A stretch of DNA of 64,000 nucleotides from Epichloe hybrida (Eukaryota; Ascomycota; Sordariomycetes; Hypocreales; Clavicipitaceae). Below the pieces are notes generated by a model. It made no database searches. It saw only the letters and a list, made by a program, of their open reading frames with translations, and was not told the DNA's origin. The stretch spans positions 372,001-436,000 of the forward strand of contig JAFEKR010000008.1 of the NCBI GenBank assembly GCA_019022495.1, read 5' to 3'. This document shows, piece after piece, positions 21,696 to 32,375 of the stretch (position 1 is its first letter; each line of letters begins with the position of its first letter). The translations under genes were made by a program, and so were the position numbers.

Positions 21696-23422
21696 CTACA
21701 AGCTTTCTGGCGTTGGGTTTTCGTGTTTTGCCGTGCTGCCCTTGCCACGCCAGGTGCTGACGGCCGGAATGTTTGCTTCATATCGAATTTCTTCGGTTCC
21801 ATAGGCTCTCGGTGTTAGTTTGATGAGCGTGTGCAACGGGACGTTCATCCAAGGGCTCTTGGCTTGATCCTTCTTCATGAAGTAGGCGTAGATGCATCTC
21901 AGGACGGCTTGATGAGTTACAATGAGAATGTCTTCACTTCTTTCCAACTCCATAATGATGGGCTCGAGGCGAATAACCACATCGCGGTACGATTCACCTC
22001 CTCGGTAGCGGTAATTGTATTTGTCTTCATCACGTGCAGCAAAGTCGTCCGGAAACCGGTCCTTGATTTCTTGATAGGTCAGTCCGTCGCAGACACCAGA
22101 GTCAAGTTCGTCCAAAGCTTTCCACTGTAGTTGATTGTAATGCAGTGGTAAGAAACGGGCTGTAGAAATGGTTCTCTTCAGCGTCGATGTCCAGACGGTC
22201 AAGGGACGGTCGTCCTGTATGTTAACTGTCAGAGTTGCCGCGGCAAGCTATACCGGAAGGGATGTCATGATCGACATCCGGTGACGGAACCTACCCCCAC
22301 AGACTCTCGCACTAATTCCGGCAGTTTTCTGGCATACTGCTCTCCTCTTGGCGATAGCATTGTGTCTCCACCAATTCTTCCTTCCAAATTATACATGGAC
22401 TCTCCGTGCTGGGAAAAGCAAAGAGTAAGCCAGATGCATCAGAGGTTTTCTAGCCATCCAAGGCAGTAAGGCAGTATTCCAAACCACTTACCCGCGACAG
22501 CCAGACTGATCGAGGTCGAATATGCAGATTCATGAGGTAGTATACAATTCGACTCTGCAAATAATCCTGAATGCGGTTTATGATGACTTGTTTGCCAATG
22601 TTCATGATTTTGAGATATGTATACTCGTCTTCATCTCCGTCCTCATCGATGGTCTTATACGTCTTCTCATATTTGCTTATGCGATTGAGAAAGTCCTGAG
22701 CAGCGGCCTCGGGGTCCTGGCCGCGATAGTCTGGGCTGGTGGCCTTTACGTCACGAATATTCGCCATGATGATGTCTTGATCATCGCACTTGCTTTCGAC
22801 AAACAGAACTTCGACGCCATTTTTGACGCAGATTTCGTTGACCCATTTCCGGCGCTCTTTGGTAGAATTGGTCGCATCGAGGATCGCAACGACTCCTCCG
22901 GTGCGAAACCAGGTTAACATATCGGCGACAGCAGCTTCTGCGGCGGCGCGGCGTTTCCGCTCGCCCTCGGCATTGTTAGTGTCGAAGAAGTCGGCGGTGG
23001 GTTGTGGCGCATCGTTGCGCCGGTAGTTACCGACGTTGAAAGTCCGCGCGGGGATAGACAACCACTGCAGGTAGCGCTGAGCTATGGCGATTGAGTTAGC
23101 TTTTTTTTTTGGGGGGGGGGGGGGGCATAAGAAGAAGGCATGAGATAGGTTCGGTAAATCAACTAAGTGAACTGGACAAAGAGCCAAAACGGGCGGTTTG
23201 GTTGATGAAACCAATCGAGGTCGGATGCATTTGAATAGCTTTGCGACGCTTCTCTCTCCCAATCTCTCTCGCAAAGCAAGGAGATGGTCTGAGCTAGAAA
23301 TCCAAATTCTTACCTATTTGCGCAATGTAGCTCTTACCACGAGCTGGGAGTCCAACCATGACAACACATATCTTTGTGTCTTCCACCTGGACTCCGACAC
23401 CATTGTTAGTCTTGGATGGCAT
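21696..23422 (-). CDS. FBP26: 6-phosphofructo-2-kinase / fructose-2,6-bisphosphatase
   Basis: Exons complement(23314..23422), (22492..23081), (22295..22408) and (21696..22214), 443 aa, all in phase. The kinase half has the P-loop GLPARGKS (24-31), the sugar-phosphate block FNVGNYRR and ILDATNSTKERR. The bisphosphatase half belongs to the histidine phosphatase family: R-H-G-E is rebuilt exactly across the exon 2/3 splice (His234), with the partner region DSGVCDGLTYQEI and a second catalytic His in VTHQAVLRCIYAYF. The enzyme sets the level of fructose-2,6-bisphosphate, the activator of glycolysis and inhibitor of gluconeogenesis. Both catalytic sites look intact, unlike yeast Pfk26/27, where the phosphatase His is replaced. 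The start at 23422 is chosen over an in-frame ATG at 23581, whose extension has no conserved character. Confidence 0.94.
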
Positions 23423-23779
23423 TATCTCGATGACCAAATAGTAAGTTTGCGCAGGCGCACGACAAATGCTGGAGAAGGGAACACAGGCATTCGGGTCCGT
23501 ATTGGGTGGGACAATTGTGCAGGCACAGCCAAAAAAAAAAATCAAGGACGGCCGGCGGCAGATGGTCAAGCCAGCGCGCAACGCGGAAATAATTGCGGGT
23601 TTGGTAGCTTATTTTGAATATGGAGTTTGTTGAGAAACAACTCTCCTAAACAACGACAAGTGACAAGGGAGGAATGGCGAAAGGTGAGCTTTCAGAAAGA
23701 AACGAGAACGAAAGTTGAGTTGAAGAAGCGGGACAGGGAGAGGGAGCAAGGGCCCAGGTGTGTGTGACAGAGGCCGTTG

Positions 23780-23847
23780 CAGTGGCAGTGGCAGTGACAG
23801 TGGCAGTGGCAGTGACAGTGGCAGTGATGGTGACGGTGACGGTGACA
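23780..23847. repeat. Imperfect GGCAGT/GACAGT hexamer repeat
   Basis: A run of about eleven hexamers alternating GGCAGT, GACAGT and GACGGT in the 5' flank of the bisphosphatase gene. Confidence 0.85.
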
Positions 23848-25585
23848 AGTACCAAAAGCCAGCGACTTATTATTGATAAATAAACGGCAACAAGTGACGA
23901 CAACCTTTGCCATCTGATCGCGTGAGGCACTCGGTTTTTTTTTCTTGACCCTGCAGGCGGGGGGAGGGGTATAACGGGCGATTCAGAGGCCAGAAGCGAA
24001 CCAGCAAGGTTCAAACGCTTATAGTGAAGGAAGGCGCGAGGCAGCACCAGCGGTGGACGGCGCTGGGGCTTGGCGGGGAAGGAACCAACTCGGTGCCTGC
24101 CTGTCTGCCCGGCACTAGAAGGAAGCCGAGGAGGGCCAACAAGGGACCAAACAGCGGACTCAGACATGCTCAAGACTCCTCCATATTCCATGTTCGGGAC
24201 TTCAAAAGAGCTTGTCCACACTAGCTTGCCGCGGACGGAAGAATTGCCATGATCTGCCATTTTCCTGACTTGTCCTCGCAATCTCTGGATACCCGTCCTG
24301 AGGACATATTGCGAGGCGAGCAGGACGAGACGAGGCTTTATTTGAAATGGTACGCGTTGTGATGGCGAAACATTCAACTCATGCCAGTCGAAAATGATGT
24401 TGAGAGCCATTCCCAGCTTGTACCAGGCCGAACTCCCAAACGACAGGGAAACTTGTCCAGAAAACCAAGAACAGTGTCTCCCCCTGGGACCTGAAAGAGG
24501 AGCTAGCCGTGGCCTTCTCGCCCCGGGCCTGACAATGATGCATCATACCTCATGATGGATTCTTGAACTCTGAATGAACAAGTCACAGTTCGGGAATGTA
24601 TTACACGAGACGGGCTCGGTTAGGAGCAGTGATGGAGAACCCAGCAGATCATTGAGACACAGCCTGGGAAAATGTTGACGAATACAACATGCATCCAAAG
24701 GACACATTCAGTATCGGCATCCCATTGCATCCTGTCGGCACACGGATATCGACGAATTTCGGCTTCGCCATCATAAGCACCTTGGCCCATGTGTCTACTT
24801 TTTCCAAAGAAAACACAGGGCCAAGACCGTGTATTCCTTCCGGCCGCTTGGTGGGTGGGATCCGGATAATGGTGGTCGAAAGACGTGAAGCGCATCGCAC
24901 GGCGCCACCATCAATCTGGGATGCTCCACTCGTTGTCAGAATAGTCCCCCGAGTCATCCATCCCGTTACACTTCCTTCAAAAAGTCCAGCCTGGCTGCTA
25001 CATGCTCAATCCAAACACCGGGGTCTTTCTTGACATGGCCCGTGTTGGCCTCATCAGGAGATTGTCGGTCAAGAGGGAGGTCCAGGTTCGAATGGGTATG
25101 GAATTGGACCCTGCTACCGGTCGCTTGTTTCTGGGTTGGCTGCGAGCAGATGTATCCTTGCTGCAGGAACTGCGGCTTATTATACTTGCAAGGGTCTGCC
25201 TCCGGGACTGTCCGACAGCAAGTATTATCGACAGTACTCCGTTCTCTTGGTGCCGGCCACGTATAAGTGAGAACAACATGTTGCGAGAATTCGAAAGAAC
25301 GTTTTCGAAAGTAGAACAGCAATTGCGTCGTGAATTCTTTTTTTTTTTTTGCTCTTCTGGCACGCCTGCCGGTGATCGGACAGCTGGCAGATCGCCCAGA
25401 GCGAATTTTCGTAATATCAACTTGGACCGGCTCAATTAAAAAAAATGGTGGAATGAGCTTAACGATCTGAGCAATATAAGTGGATCGGCCCCCACGATCA
25501 GGCCGATCAGGCCGATCAGGCTCGATCAAGCCAGCCCTTGGCTACACCGCCCATGACATGGCTCTTAGCCATTGTCGGTCGTCAC
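23848..25585. other. Region without a supported gene
   Basis: Open frames of 90-190 codons overlap in nearly all frames between 24620 and 25530 on both strands, and none has recognisable domains. A T-run lies at 25339-25350. A GATCAGGCC unit is repeated three times at 25495-25528. A weakly expressed or decayed gene cannot be ruled out. Confidence 0.35.
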
Positions 25586-25817
25586 TCACTTGAGAATGCC
25601 TTCGTCGCGATCCACAGAATTCAAGAGAGGAGAGAGCTGCACGGCGAGGCGACGATTGGCGCCCGGGACCGAGACAGTCTAGACGAAAGAACATGATATT
25701 GTAGAATCAATAGAATGGCCCGCTGCTTACCTTGCTGAAGTTCCACGTGTTTGCTCGCGCTCGTCCCGACGGCGAGGCCTTTGTTGGTGTCGGTGGTCCT
25801 GCGGCGACGCCCCTCAT
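25586..25817 (-). CDS. Possible 59-aa spliced ORF, unknown function
   Basis: Exon complement(25731..25817) gives MRGVAAGPPTPTKASPSGR followed by ARANTWNFSK. A 52-nt intron with donor GTAAGC and acceptor GTCTAG joins it in phase to complement(25586..25678), which gives TVSVPGANRRLAVQLSPLL, NSVDRDEGILK and a stop. The basic, Ser/Thr/Ala-rich, acid-free N-terminus looks like a mitochondrial presequence. The in-frame TGA is part of a possible donor, CAAGTGAGT, so a further exon could replace the stop. I do not recognise the protein. Support rests on two clean splice sites and codon bias only. Confidence 0.4.
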
Positions 25818-26370
25818 GATGATGCGGGCTGCGAAGTGGGTGATGGAAGGTCGGTGAACCAAGTCACGAATGGAGGAACGAGAGTAGTGTACCGGCGGGC
25901 AACTCTTTGCTGTGTATTGCCGGGTGGTTGCTCAACTCTGAAATCGGCAAGACTCGTATGAATGGGGGATAATTTCTTCGAAAAAGAATAGATGGCAGTT
26001 GTTTGTCAAGGTGAGATGTTGTGAGATGTTGGTTGTTGATGTAATAATAACGCGTCAATTCATTGTTGACATTGCCCAATCCACGGAGTCAAGGGGCCCG
26101 CCGGCCGGCCACTGGAACTAATGAAGCACACCCACTGTGAGCTCCACGCAGCCACTGGCTGGCCCCAATATCGCTAGATCTGGATCTTGCACCTGTGCGT
26201 GAATCAGCAAGTAGGATATCCTTGCACGTCACACGGTCACATTTCAAACTTGAAAGTCCGGTGACTTGCGGAGTACTCTACTCCGTATATGCTCTTTGAA
26301 TTAATTTCTATGGAGATGATGTATCTGAACTGCGGGGATCCTACATCGCAAGGGGCATCACATATTCACT
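25818..26370. other. Intergenic region
   Basis: Between the 59-aa ORF start and the protease 3' end. It contains the palindromic GGCCGGCCGG-type stretch near 26100-26111 and no supported gene. Confidence 0.35.
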
Positions 26371-27885
26371 CTAGGTCTTGGAATAGAAGCGCATCTCGGC
26401 GCCTCCGACGTCGAACACAGCCACCACGTTCTGAAGAAAGACGTCGCCTAGGATATAGGGACCCGAACCTCCACTTGCAATTGCAACGGCACAGTAGCCT
26501 GTTTTTGGATCGATTAGGTCGCGGTAGATCATGTCTGCAGGATTGATCCAAAATTCAACTCCTGAAATAACCACAGCGAAGCTGGGCGGGATGGAGTCGC
26601 AAGGAGCAAAGTATGAGCCCCATTGATACAGATATACCGCACGAGGCTGGAAGGCAGCGGCGATCGCCTCAGCCAGAGCTGATTGTTGTGTCAGCAAGCT
26701 TTACATTCCCTGTGAAGTAAATTTCGGAATGTCAAGATGGCAGTACTCACGAGGGGGAAGGTAATTCATCGTCGTCCCGGTATCAACGATGTACGGGTAC
26801 TTGGTGTCATCGCTCGTCTGTCCCCATTTGACACCGTCAGGGATGATTGTGTAGAATGAATATCTCCAGGATGTTTCGGCTGAACCGATGAGATTTGCCT
26901 AGAGGGAACTTTCTGTCAACAGAAATAGTCTCTTCCAGGCAGCAGAAGTGCTTCTGACTCCGATCCAAGAACACCCTCGACTTACCACAATGAGATCAGT
27001 CGCAGCGTATTTATCTGATTGTCCGTGGGTTGGCGGCAACCCACCCCAACCGATAATACCGTCAGAAGAGTTCTTCATCAAAGTCACGCTGAACACGGGA
27101 TCTATGCTCCCTTGCGTAATGGCATTGGTTAGGAAAGGGACATATTGGATAGCATTCCATGTTGCTTCTTGCCCAATCTCGCCATAGTAAGCACTGGTGA
27201 TAGATGGGTAGGCGAGGCCCAGAATGCCGACTGTGAAGTTATTGCCGTGCCAGTAAGTGTAGTTCGCCAGGCCAGCTTGCTGATCCGAGACTTTGACTCC
27301 TCCACAAGCAATATCGGTGTAGCCCATGGGTCCGAAGACTTTCTCCCCTGAGCCGTATCTGAGATAGAAGTGAAGGTCATCGATGGGACCTAGGCGAAAA
27401 TCTTTGACATGTGTGTTTCCAAATCCGCAATCAGACTCGCTATGGTCAGCCCCGTGAGCATCATGACACTCGAATCCTTTCTGCACGGCCCAGGTATCGG
27501 AGCTGCCGGTGTCGAGAAGGAGCCATACTGGAACACCATCCCATCCACATTGAATTGCATACTGGGTTGAGAAGGTGCCGGCGGTGCTGATGTTCTGGTA
27601 CGTATGTTGCCCATGAGATGGTGGCGTTCGAAGCATGCTGCTGACCAGGCTAGATACGGCATTGTGGCTGCCTGTTTTCCCTTTGATGCTGGAAATCCTG
27701 GAGAACTGAGCAGCTTGCTTGTCAGTCGTAGGTTGGGAGAAAGCCTTGACGCGCTCGAATGTGAAACCATTCATTGGCTTGGATAGATCCCAGCTGGCTG
27801 GAGCTGTATGATCATTTAGAGCGCTGGGTGACGCTTGGGCGAAGCAAAGTCCCAGTATGGAAAGGAACACGAGAATAGACCCCAT
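26371..27885 (-). CDS. Secreted aspartyl protease (pepsin family A1)
   Basis: Exons complement(26986..27885), (26751..26898) and (26371..26678), 451 aa; donors GTAAGT and GTGAGT, acceptors CTAG and TCAG. A signal peptide is clear (MGSILVFLSILGLCFAQA). A propeptide of roughly 100 residues precedes the enzyme. Both active-site motifs are present: D125-T-G-S-S and D339-T-G-T-T, with the flap-side YGSG motif between them. There are several N-x-S/T glycosylation sites (NYT, NFT, NSS). The second motif is completed only by the spliced model. No GPI-anchor-like C-terminus is seen, so release into the medium is expected. It sits at the edge of a gene-poor stretch, as secreted hydrolases of fungi often do. 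Substrate is unknown. Confidence 0.93.
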
Positions 27886-29429
27886 TGTCTCTTCCCCGAG
27901 CTGCAGTCTTTCGAGCTTGTACTGAATTTGAAGAGTTACTCGGGAGGGGGACTTCGGATGAAGAGGAAGAGAGATGAATCGGTTGAGGGACCCCGCGAGA
28001 GATGACAGACAAAAGGTTTTTAAATAGTCAAGTCATCGTTTTCCGGAACCAGTCCAGTACTGGAGACCCTGGAGTCTGGACGGAAAGCTGGCGTTGCCAC
28101 AGACCATTGAAGTGCGAACAGCTGTTTGTTCCGTATCGGTCTGTCTCTCAGTTCGACCGACACACCAAACATGTCATGACCGGCAGGTGGCAGCTGAGGG
28201 AAGGAGGTGATGCGCGACTTCCGTTTCCCGTCCATTGCCAAGCGAGAAAAGTTTGCTGTGCGCCGTGTATGATGGTTCAACTCTAGAAGAAGCACGTCAC
28301 AGGAATGCTTTTTTCCCTTTCCATCCAAGCCCGCAAGCGCAAGTGGACCACCATGGGAATTGGAGGCGAAATCTTGAAACCACCGGACTCCCCAAATCAC
28401 TCCTCGTCTTGAACAGAGCTCAGCCGAGTCTAATTCACCCATCGTGTACAACGGGCCAAGTGTTTGAAGGGGGAGTTTGCCGGCCTCCTACTGTACTGCA
28501 CGCCCCCGTCTTTTTGTTTCGACACTGGGAGTTTTTCCCCGGTAAATCAGACATCAGCAACGCTTTTGTCTCTACGGGGATGGTTGATATCTACAGCCAC
28601 GTAGCGTGGAAATTTAGAACCGTCAATCTCAGCTTCAGGCGCGGCCACCGGAAGCTACGTTTCCCATATACCCTTCATAACGGCTCAATTGCGTGCGAGC
28701 GATACAAGTGCGGATCTCACTCTGGCTGCCCGGTCATACGGCATGCTTGGCTTGCACACCCGTTTTCGCTTGCGAACGCCGACTTGTCACAGTGGTTCGG
28801 CATGCAAAACGAATGTCTCGGCCCGGGACGAGCAAACTTTGAATCCGAGAACCTAGTCTTACACGAACTTTGCCCTATACTACGCATTCGCGATTTGTGA
28901 CCTTGACATATTGATGTTTTTGCGCCCACATCCGCGGAGAATCTGATTGGCGACATCACCATGCAAGTCCAGTCCCTTTTACACACGTCATTACCTTGAC
29001 AATAAAGATGAGCAAGTCCAACAGAGGTCATGAGAAGACAAGGGTCATTGTGTATTCTTAGGCATACATAAAACCATGTCCCAAGAAGATACTATGCTCA
29101 AATGCGTACATTACACAGATATATTCTTCATGTCTGCGGGGAACAAATCGGGAAACTCAAATCCTTGCTATTTTCCAAATCAAGCTGGAGACCATTGAAC
29201 GAAGAAGGTTTTATTGAGGAAGAAGAACTGTCTAATGATCTAGCCCACAGGCAAGAAGTGAAAGTCTATTCATAAATCGGTACAATCTCTACCCCCCGTT
29301 GAACCTAGCCAACCCGAGAGGACTGCGTCACAGATAAGCGGGTTTCGGAAGAGCTATCTTGTTTTTGAAAGACATAACAAGAATGGAACAGGTTGACGTA
29401 AGAAACTTGGTAGATATACTTCCTGAGTC
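27886..29429. other. Upstream region of the protease gene, no supported gene
   Basis: 1.5 kb. A 221-codon plus-strand frame (28235-28900) and opposing frames overlap here without domains, splice signals or a consistent codon bias. A C-run is at 29292-29298. Confidence 0.35.
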
Positions 29430-29845
29430 TCTGTAGGCACCCCGAATGTGAGGCCCCACTCACACACAACACAGGTGCACTAGCGCACCACTCAGACAGG
29501 CCACGCCCTAGGGCTAGGTCCACGTGACACTGGCGAGCCACTAGCTATAAGCCAGCGACTCGCTAGTAGCTCCCTAGCTACTAATTAAAGTATGTATACT
29601 TAAATTAAACTAGTGTAATTATATTTGGTTTTTTAATTAGTTAATAAAAGAGAAAAGTAAGTTCAATTACTATTTATAGCTTAAAGAGATTTTTTTTTTA
29701 GATAAATTACATAGCTTTATACGCTATATCTAGTGAAATCTAGCTAATTAGCATTTGTAAGCATAATGCAAAAGACTGACTGTACTATACCTAATTAGGC
29801 TAGTCCATTCCTTGATAGTGCAGTCCACACCCTGCTAGGCTATCT
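29430..29845. mobile_element. AT-rich patch, probable decayed transposable-element sequence
   Basis: From about 29560 base composition changes sharply to AT-rich, with TAATTA- and TTAATTAG-type strings to about 29800, unlike the GC-balanced flanks. It leads straight into the foldback element and the pseudogene. AT enrichment of this kind fits mutated repeats in fungi (repeat-induced point mutation), but no element family can be named from what remains. Confidence 0.45.
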
Positions 29846-29986
29846 TATCTCCTTGGACTCGGCCTACCTTGTGGAGTCACGTTAACTAGGGGTCTGTATG
29901 TATCTCCAGTTTACTTTTATCTAATTGGATACATATAGACCCCTGGTTAACGTGACTCCACAAGGTGGGCCGAGTCCAAGGAGATA
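29846..29986. mobile_element. Foldback element: two 59-nt inverted arms around a 23-nt loop
   Basis: The left arm (29846-29904) and the right arm (29928-29986) are reverse complements over 59 positions, with three mismatches, all transitions (C/T, C/T, G/A). The loop 29905-29927 is AT-rich. The arms include the palindrome GTTAAC and the string GGACTCGGCC. This looks like a short foldback or MITE-type element, or two transposon ends joined tail to tail. The adjacent pseudogene loses its similarity at about 29990, at the outer edge of the right arm, which suggests insertion into, or a breakpoint of, that copy. Confidence 0.75.
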
Positions 29987-29989
29987 GTG

Positions 29990-30915
29990 TCTGCAGGTCG
30001 TCTCTGTTACCATGGAGGAGCATTAAAGACGTGCCGGTGGCCACGTAGCCGTACGCAACCCCGTGTCTAACCATGTTGTAGTCAAAGACTTGTGTCAACG
30101 CCATGGCGATGACTTCTTCCGTTTTCTTATGTTCCTGCACGGCGCTATTGCTACCAGACTTGTCGCTGCAGATTCGCTGCATAACCTCCATGAACAGCCT
30201 CTCCTTTGCCACGGCAGATTTGACCGACCCCCTGCCGGGAACTTATGTGCAGCAGTGCTTTGTAGTCAAAGACAAAAGCGTAGCGCTCGTCTCCGTCAGG
30301 CTTCGTCAATGAAGGCTTGACTCTCTGCTCGGACGCCCTCCTCTTGCTTGGTCCGGTCCGCCGCCTTCGCTCCCGTCTTTCCTTACCACAATCCTGTGAC
30401 GTAGTAGAAGGGTCTCGATCGCTTGCTGACGTGACATCACGGCGGTTGCTGATAAACCGTACGCCTAGACACCGCTATTCTCTTTACCAGATTATCCTCA
30501 TCGTCCCAGACAGGACGCAGGATTTCCCAGACAGGGTGTCTTCCACGGTAGTCTCCTTAAAATGATTAATGGCGTTTTCGTTGCCTGCCCGTTTGCGAAG
30601 AATAGCAGATCCTATGTCTCTAGTCGTGGTTTCTTGGTGAAAAAGGCGCCCGCCTTTGCATGCTGTCTTGATCGCCTTAAAGTGCCGTTGCCGATGTGTA
30701 TTCTCCAAGTCATGCCAAGGACGAGGCCACTTTGGATAGTATTTGCCTTCCACTCTGGTGAATCCGGTTAAACACCGGGATATGCTAGCGAGCCTGAGAT
30801 TCCTGTAGAGATAGAAGTGAGAGTTATAGAGGTATTCCTTGAGTGTGGTCTTCTGGTTCTTTTGCCGCTCATGCTCTAGCTCCCTCTTTAACTGTTCCAT
30901 CTCCTTTTCGGACAT
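29990..30915 (-). pseudogene. Decayed copy of a dispersed fungal kinase-like family gene
   Basis: Four protein blocks on the minus strand lie in the right order but in different frames. (1) Complement(about 30540..30915): a charged coiled-coil start, then KKTTLKEYLYNSHFYLY-like text with NQKTTLKEYLYN, YYPKWPRPWHDL and RAGNENAINHF. (2) Complement(about 30435..30545): PVWEILRPVWDDEDNLVKR, in another frame, ending in a stop. (3) About 30240-30310: KPDGDERYAFVFDYKA. (4) Complement(29990..30212): AKERLFMEVMQR through EEVIAMALTQVFDY and AYGYVATGTSLMLLH. I recall this pattern from large families of hypothetical kinase-like proteins in Sordariomycetes; that is memory, not a search. At least one 1-nt frameshift (near 30537) and several stops make it non-functional, and the kinase part is missing beyond the foldback element. 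Confidence 0.75.
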
Positions 30916-32087
30916 TGCGTATTATAGTGTAGTCTTGACTAAAGTGTGTCTGGGTAAGTTGTCCTTAATGATGGTACTAATGACATTGTTAAGAGAAGAA
31001 GTAAACAACAGCTCCCTGCAGCGAAAAATGATCAGGGAAAGCGGGCCTTTGCCTGCGTTTTGCGTCATAGTAAGGCAAAGGCAAGAGGGTAAAGCAAAGC
31101 TTCTTACTTTCCCTTTATTAAAATAAGGTTATTTTATAGAGATATCTTTTCTAATTAGTTAGATACGAAATACTCTTTAGCGACTAGTTAAGAAAAAAAA
31201 TTCTGCCTCTCTTAACCGCCCGATTAGCAACTAATCATTGCTCTTGTTCGAAAACATGACTCGGGTTCTTCTAACCCTAAATCGATTCTCGATTCTCGAG
31301 TATGTAGTATATGATAAGTATCGGCATGGATGCAGAACTAGTAAGGCATTATATATAATTCCATTTCGAGACGAGAGTCCCAATATATGTGCATGAGACG
31401 TAAGTGTCTGTATGCGCAGAACGAGAATGAGCATATTCTTAGTCGTGGCCAACACCCGATAAGGTCCAAGTTTGACACCATCAAATAGTGAAAACGTCAC
31501 ATGTAAATCGTCTCTGCCATGGTTCTTAGATGCATCCGGAAACGAGCTGCCTGCTGTCACCCCGGACTTCCCTCTTAGCACGGTGGCTACATGCCCCTTG
31601 GCAGCCGGTATAGAATATCGACTGCATAAACCCTCAAACTCCCAACACCAGCAAACTGACTCATGCCTAACTGCCGTTGCTGACATGTTACCAGCCAAGA
31701 AAAAAAAAATTTAAAAAAATTTAGAAAAAAGAAGAAGAAAAGATCCAAAACTCCTTAGCAATGCAGAATAAACCGAGTCATGTTAAGCTAAAAGGTGTGA
31801 ATGGTTTCATTTCAAAGTTTTGGTTTCTTCTTTTTCTTTTTCATATACCAATCAGATGGCTGGCGGGGGAGATAGAAGCCGATGAAAGACTCCAGACTTG
31901 GTAGCAACAAGAAACACGGGGAATTTCGTCTTTACTTAACCGAATAAGTCATCTGCTGACGTCACTCCATCCAGTCGTTGGGGACATTGCCTGGTTCGCA
32001 GGGACCTGGTTTTCGGGGTTGGTGTCGTCAGCTGTCTGTCGACGCTCGACGGTTCGAAGTTTCGGTCGGCATAGAGCGTCAATGGGC
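30916..32087. other. AT-rich intergenic remnant
   Basis: Moderately AT-rich, notably 31130-31200 and the A-rich run at 31697-31735. A 155-codon minus-strand frame (31231-31698) has no recognisable features. It is probably the far side of the degenerate repeat patch plus the 3' flank of the small Cys-rich gene. Confidence 0.35.
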
Positions 32088-32375
32088 TCAGACTCGTTGT
32101 TTCTTGTGATGCTCATGGGCTGCGTCGTCTGCGCTGCGTTTCTCCGGTGCTGCATAAATTTCTTCGCCAACATCACCGACGCCCTCGTCATCCTCGGTAC
32201 ATCTGTCGCACTCTTGGTCAAAGTTGTGTTGCTCGACGAAGATGCCACGTTCGCATTGGCCAAAACTTGCTGCGTTTTTGGATTCCAGGCAAGCCAGTTG
32301 CTGTGATAAGTCTTCCCACGTATATGAGTCGCCACATCGGGTGCAGCTTCCTAGAAAGACGACAAGGCGGCACAT
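32088..32375 (-). CDS. Small cysteine-rich protein, 95 aa
   Basis: Single exon from the ATG at 32375: MCRLVVFLGSCTRCGD, then SYTWEDLSQQLACLESKNA, FGQCERGI and HNFDQECDRCTEDDEG, then an acidic and finally basic tail (HHKKQRV). The cysteines form two CxxC-like pairs (C-T-R-C and C-D-R-C) with two single ones between, a pattern that suggests zinc binding. There is no signal peptide, so it is likely intracellular. Small proteins beginning MC and carrying this spacing are familiar to me from many ascomycete genomes, always unnamed. The same frame is open 18 codons further upstream to an ATG at 32429; the MC start is preferred. It is isolated in a gene-poor stretch. Confidence 0.65.
   Translation of the reverse strand: MCRLVVFLGSCTRCGDSYTWEDLSQQLACLESKNAASFGQCERGIFVEQHNFDQECDRCTEDDEGVGDVGEEIYAAPEKRSADDAAHEHHKKQRV

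Noticed and set aside
23646..24410. 254-codon minus-strand ORF
   Set aside because: Largely a translation of the GGCAGT/GACAGT repeat and flanking simple sequence upstream of the bisphosphatase gene.
28235..28900. 221-codon plus-strand ORF upstream of the aspartyl protease
   Set aside because: No motifs, no splice context, composition rich in Cys/His/Trp as in random frames, and opposing frames cover the same bases.
31231..31698. 155-codon minus-strand ORF
   Set aside because: No conserved text or splice signals; it lies in AT-rich degenerate sequence next to the foldback element.
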